DNA of 8,009 nucleotides. Origin: Bacteroidaceae bacterium. Its GTDB lineage: Bacteria; Bacteroidota; Bacteroidia; Bacteroidales; Bacteroidaceae. Below, piece after piece: positions 6,025 through 8,009 of the stretch. The stretch is from assembly GCA_900770665.1 (NCBI GenBank), contig CAAGKZ010000095.1, positions 1 through 8,009 of the forward strand, written 5' to 3'. The notes under the pieces were generated by a model, which was not told the DNA's origin, did not search any database, and worked only from the letters and a program-made list of their open reading frames with translations. How positions within the stretch are numbered: position 1 is the first letter of the stretch; each line of letters starts with the position of its first letter. Position numbers and translations under genes: made by a program.

Positions 6025-7326
6025 TTACTTATACTCCATCCACTCGTTGAGCTGCTCAAGGATTTCGTTGCGCATATCCTCGGGCATGTTAAGGATGCGT
6101 GCAGTGTGGCTGCCGCCGGGCTGGATAAAAATCTTTATATTCTCCTTGTTACGGTCGCGCAACCATGTAACACCACTTGCAGTCCAAGGGTCAACCTCGC
6201 CATAAATCATAATGGCTTTGGGGTCGTTCTCGGTGTAGTAGTCGGTAACAAAACGGTAGTTGCTGTCGTCGAACTTGACATCGGCAAACTGTTCGGGCAA
6301 GAGAACGCGCTTCAGGTAGCCCTCAACGTCCTCGGCATTCACATACTTGTGGAATGGTTCGATGTTATAGCCATAGTAACCGAAGTCCTTCACTGCCTGA
6401 ACAAAGAATGACTCGATGCTGCTGCCGGCCGCAAAATAGTCGGGGCCACACATCTTCATAAAGTAGTCGAAGATTACCTTGTCGTCCGACTCGAGCGCAG
6501 GGATGGTGTTAGTAGGTGTACCCCACTGCCACATTGAGAACTGGTACTCAAGCACCAGGAGGTCGTAGATTGTAGTTGTAGGCACGCGGAAAACGAGGTC
6601 GTTCTTGAGGCAATACTCGTCGAACATTGGCATGAGGCGCTCCTTGCGCTCAAAGAGTTCGGTCTGGAATGCACGGATAGCATCGCGGTCGGCCTTTGTA
6701 GACACCTGCTCAAGGAAAGATTCGTGACGGCCATCCTCAACAGCGCAGCTCAATGGGCCAACGTAAGGTACCGATACATCGAGGTCCTCGGGGTAGTATG
6801 CACGCAGGAAGATGGTTGTCGAACCACCCTTGCTGATACCGGTTGAAGCCCACTTCTTTGAGTAGTATGGTTTGAACGATGTAATGATATTGTGGTAGTC
6901 AACCATTGAATTTGCAACGGTGAGATACTCCCAGTTGCAGGGCTTTGGCATTGAGCCCGAGAAGTAACGGTACTCAACGAACAGGATGTTGGCATCCATA
7001 ATCTTTGTAAGCTCCTCCATGTAGCGTGGACTGCTGAAAGCGTAGTCGGCGCCGTAACCCTCGGTAACAATCACCATCGGGCGGTCATAGCCACGGTGAC
7101 CGAGCATCACGCGCTGCTCGAATGTTCCGGCAGAGGGGTTCTGAGGGTCGAGCAACTGTGTTACCTTCATAAGGTAATACTGGCGTGTAGTGTCGGCCTT
7201 TTCAATCTTCTCAAAACCTGTAACAGCCTTGATATCCTTCAACATTTTCTCAACGTCACTGTTCTGTGCATTAACGAACAGCACAACAAAAAGCAATGAC
7301 AACAGTGTAAAAAATCTTTTATTCAT
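6025..7326 (-). CDS. Secreted serine peptidase, S28/S37 (PS-10, tripeptidyl aminopeptidase-like) family
   Basis: A 433-residue predicted exported alpha/beta-hydrolase peptidase. Residues 1-20 form a Sec signal peptide (Lys-Arg, a hydrophobic core, then VNA before Gln21). The nucleophile elbow is GISKG (163-167, Ser165), preceded by KKWASTG. Acid and base candidates are Asp379 in GEVDPW (376-381) and His407 in GGSHTAR (404-410), giving the Ser-Asp-His order. EYRYFSGSMP (118-127), carrying the conserved Arg120-Tyr121, resembles the oxyanion-side motif of S28/S37 enzymes. Relatives remove peptides from N-termini or cleave after proline; specificity cannot be read here. Final location (periplasm, surface or secreted) is not determined. 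The ATG at 7326 follows an AT-rich leader (AAAAACCAATACT) typical of Bacteroidales. A candidate promoter lies at 7528-7559. It precedes the ATPase gene by 90 bp in the same direction. Confidence 0.85.
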   Translation of the reverse strand: MNKRFFTLLSLLFVVLFVNAQNSDVEKMLKDIKAVTGFEKIEKADTTRQYYLMKVTQLLDPQNPSAGTFEQRVMLGHRGYDRPMVIVTEGYGADYAFSSPRYMEELTKIMDANILFVEYRYFSGSMPKPCNWEYLTVANSMVDYHNIITSFKPYYSKKWASTGISKGGSTTIFLRAYYPEDLDVSVPYVGPLSCAVEDGRHESFLEQVSTKADRDAIRAFQTELFERKERLMPMFDEYCLKNDLVFRVPTTTIYDLLVLEYQFSMWQWGTPTNTIPALESDDKVIFDYFMKMCGPDYFAAGSSIESFFVQAVKDFGYYGYNIEPFHKYVNAEDVEGYLKRVLLPEQFADVKFDDSNYRFVTDYYTENDPKAIMIYGEVDPWTASGVTWLRDRNKENIKIFIQPGGSHTARILNMPEDMRNEILEQLNEWMEYK

Positions 7327-7447
7327 AGTATTGGTTTTTATATTCTCAAGAATGATTCAACATGGCATTTATATCATATCGAACGAACCAACGGTCGACG
7401 CCCGAAGGGGCTAAAGTCAATGTGATATATCTCTTTATCGTTTTCAG

Positions 7448-7479
7448 TTCCCTCGTCGCTACGCTCTGTCGGGATGACA
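7448..7479. repeat. Dispersed intergenic motif, copy 2, inside the peptidase leader
   Basis: The stretch contains TCGTCGCTACGCTC followed by TGTCGGGATGACA, related to the motif at 442-469. It falls within the predicted 5' leader of the peptidase mRNA, between the candidate promoter and the start codon. Nearby, 7400-7411 can form a small GCCC-GAAG-GGGC hairpin. No riboswitch class was recognised. Confidence 0.4.
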
Positions 7480-7527
7480 AGGCTATACAACTGAGAATGA
7501 CACAAATATGCCACTGCAACATTTTTG

Positions 7528-7559
7528 CAAAGTTACGTAAAGTTAAAGGCAATACAAAA
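7528..7559 (-). promoter_or_regulatory. Bacteroidetes-type promoter for the peptidase gene
   Basis: On the minus strand TTTTG (7559-7555) is followed after 19 nt by TAACTTTG (7535-7528). This matches the -33 box and -7 consensus TAnnTTTG used by the Bacteroidetes primary sigma factor, with the expected spacing. Transcription would start near 7521-7523, giving a leader of about 195 nt. It lies just downstream of the nagB terminator, so the peptidase gene should be transcribed independently of nagB. Confidence 0.55.
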
Positions 7560-7606
7560 TTATTAACGCGATAAATGATACAAGAGAACGGCGTTTTCGG
7601 TTATAC

Positions 7607-7639
7607 AAAAAAAATGCCGACTGCAAAACAGCCGGCATT
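7607..7639 (-). terminator. Intrinsic terminator of nagB
   Basis: Stem AATGCCG-A-CTG (7613-7623) pairs with CAG-C-CGGCATT (7629-7639) around the loop CAAAA; in minus-strand RNA the central position is a G-U pair, giving an 11-bp stem. It is followed in the minus direction by an uninterrupted run of eight T (7614-7607, the first two shared with the stem). It begins 22 bp after the nagB stop codon. The T-run sits on one side only, so it is directional. Confidence 0.9.
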
Positions 7640-7661
7640 AATAATAGGATATACCCCGATA

Positions 7662-8009
7662 TTACTTATTGCAATAGAAAGGAGTCATGTTATCGCGCTC
7701 GATATCCTTGAAGTAGTTCACGGTACCAACCTTCAATTCAACCGTTGCAGCATCGTCGCAAACGATGATACCGCTGCGGTGCATCTGCAGTACGCTGATA
7801 GTCCACATCTGTGTCACGTTACCCTCAACTGCGTGATAGAGTGCCTGAGCCTTGTTGTGGCCGTTAACGAGGATAAGAACCTCCTTGGCATCCATAACTG
7901 TACCAACACCTACAGTAACAGCAGTCTTTGGCACCTTGTTGATGTCATTGTCGAAGAAGCGTGAGTTAGCGATGATTGTATCGGTTGTCAAGGTCTTGAT
8001 ACGTGTGCG
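7662..8009 (-). CDS. nagB: Glucosamine-6-phosphate deaminase, C-terminal part (5' end outside window)
   Basis: The visible 115 residues cover roughly the C-terminal 43% of NagB, which converts glucosamine-6-phosphate to fructose-6-phosphate and ammonia, the last step of amino-sugar catabolism before glycolysis. The frame is open to the window edge and aligns from memory with E. coli NagB from RTRIKTLT onward: NSRFFDNDINKVP, VTVGVGT, AVEGNVTQMWTISVLQMH and ELKVGTVNYF. Active-site Arg (E. coli 172, in NSRFF) and Lys (E. coli 208, in GHNKA) are present. So are allosteric-site residues Arg158 and Lys160 (RIK) and Tyr254 (NYF), so activation by N-acetylglucosamine-6-phosphate is plausible. A TTG codon at 7991-7989 is internal, not a start. 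The C-terminus is normal length and is followed by an intrinsic terminator. Confidence 0.95.
   Translation of the reverse strand, partial: RTRIKTLTTDTIIANSRFFDNDINKVPKTAVTVGVGTVMDAKEVLILVNGHNKAQALYHAVEGNVTQMWTISVLQMHRSGIIVCDDAATVELKVGTVNYFKDIERDNMTPFYCNK

Overview
The window looks like a Bacteroidales chromosome segment (Bacteroides/Prevotella-like; genus not resolvable from sequence alone). Grounds: a BspA-type leucine-rich-repeat surface protein, a secreted S28/S37-type serine peptidase, AT-rich leaders without strong Shine-Dalgarno sites, one good Bacteroidetes-type promoter (TAnnTTTG with a TTTTG box 19 nt upstream), and short dispersed intergenic repeats. All five supported protein genes lie on the minus strand, so the window reads right to left in transcription order.

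Layout from the right edge. The C-terminal part of glucosamine-6-phosphate deaminase (nagB, 7662-8009) enters from outside and ends at a strong intrinsic terminator (7607-7639). A 280-bp intergenic stretch carries a predicted promoter (7528-7559) and a roughly 195-nt leader containing dispersed-repeat sequence. Next come a secreted serine peptidase (6025-7326), a 90-bp gap filled mostly by a two-hairpin repeat, an iron/cobalamin-type ABC transporter ATPase (5152-5934, start revised), a MalY/PatB-type PLP enzyme only 1 nt further on (3978-5150), and, after a 59-bp gap, a 999-residue BspA-like protein (919-3918). No convincing intrinsic terminator separates the peptidase, ATPase, PLP enzyme and BspA genes, so they may share a transcript, but only the ATPase-PLP enzyme pair is tightly coupled.

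Positions 1-918 hold no convincing gene. They are a mosaic of short repeats: a MITE-like element with about 60-70 bp of imperfect terminal inverted repeats (138-392), a dispersed motif (442-469), two copies of the two-hairpin repeat (603-653 and 694-740; a third copy is at 5949-5999), and a 20-bp-stem hairpin (822-865) that probably ends the BspA transcript.

The genes suggest a nutrient-scavenging and surface-exposed lifestyle: amino-sugar catabolism (nagB), extracytoplasmic peptide cleavage, metal-chelate or corrinoid import, sulfur amino acid C-S lyase chemistry, and surface contact. A common pathway for the four genes is inference only. I see no novel defence or mobile gene system. The most distinctive signal is the family of small repeats, in which paired bases change together between copies.
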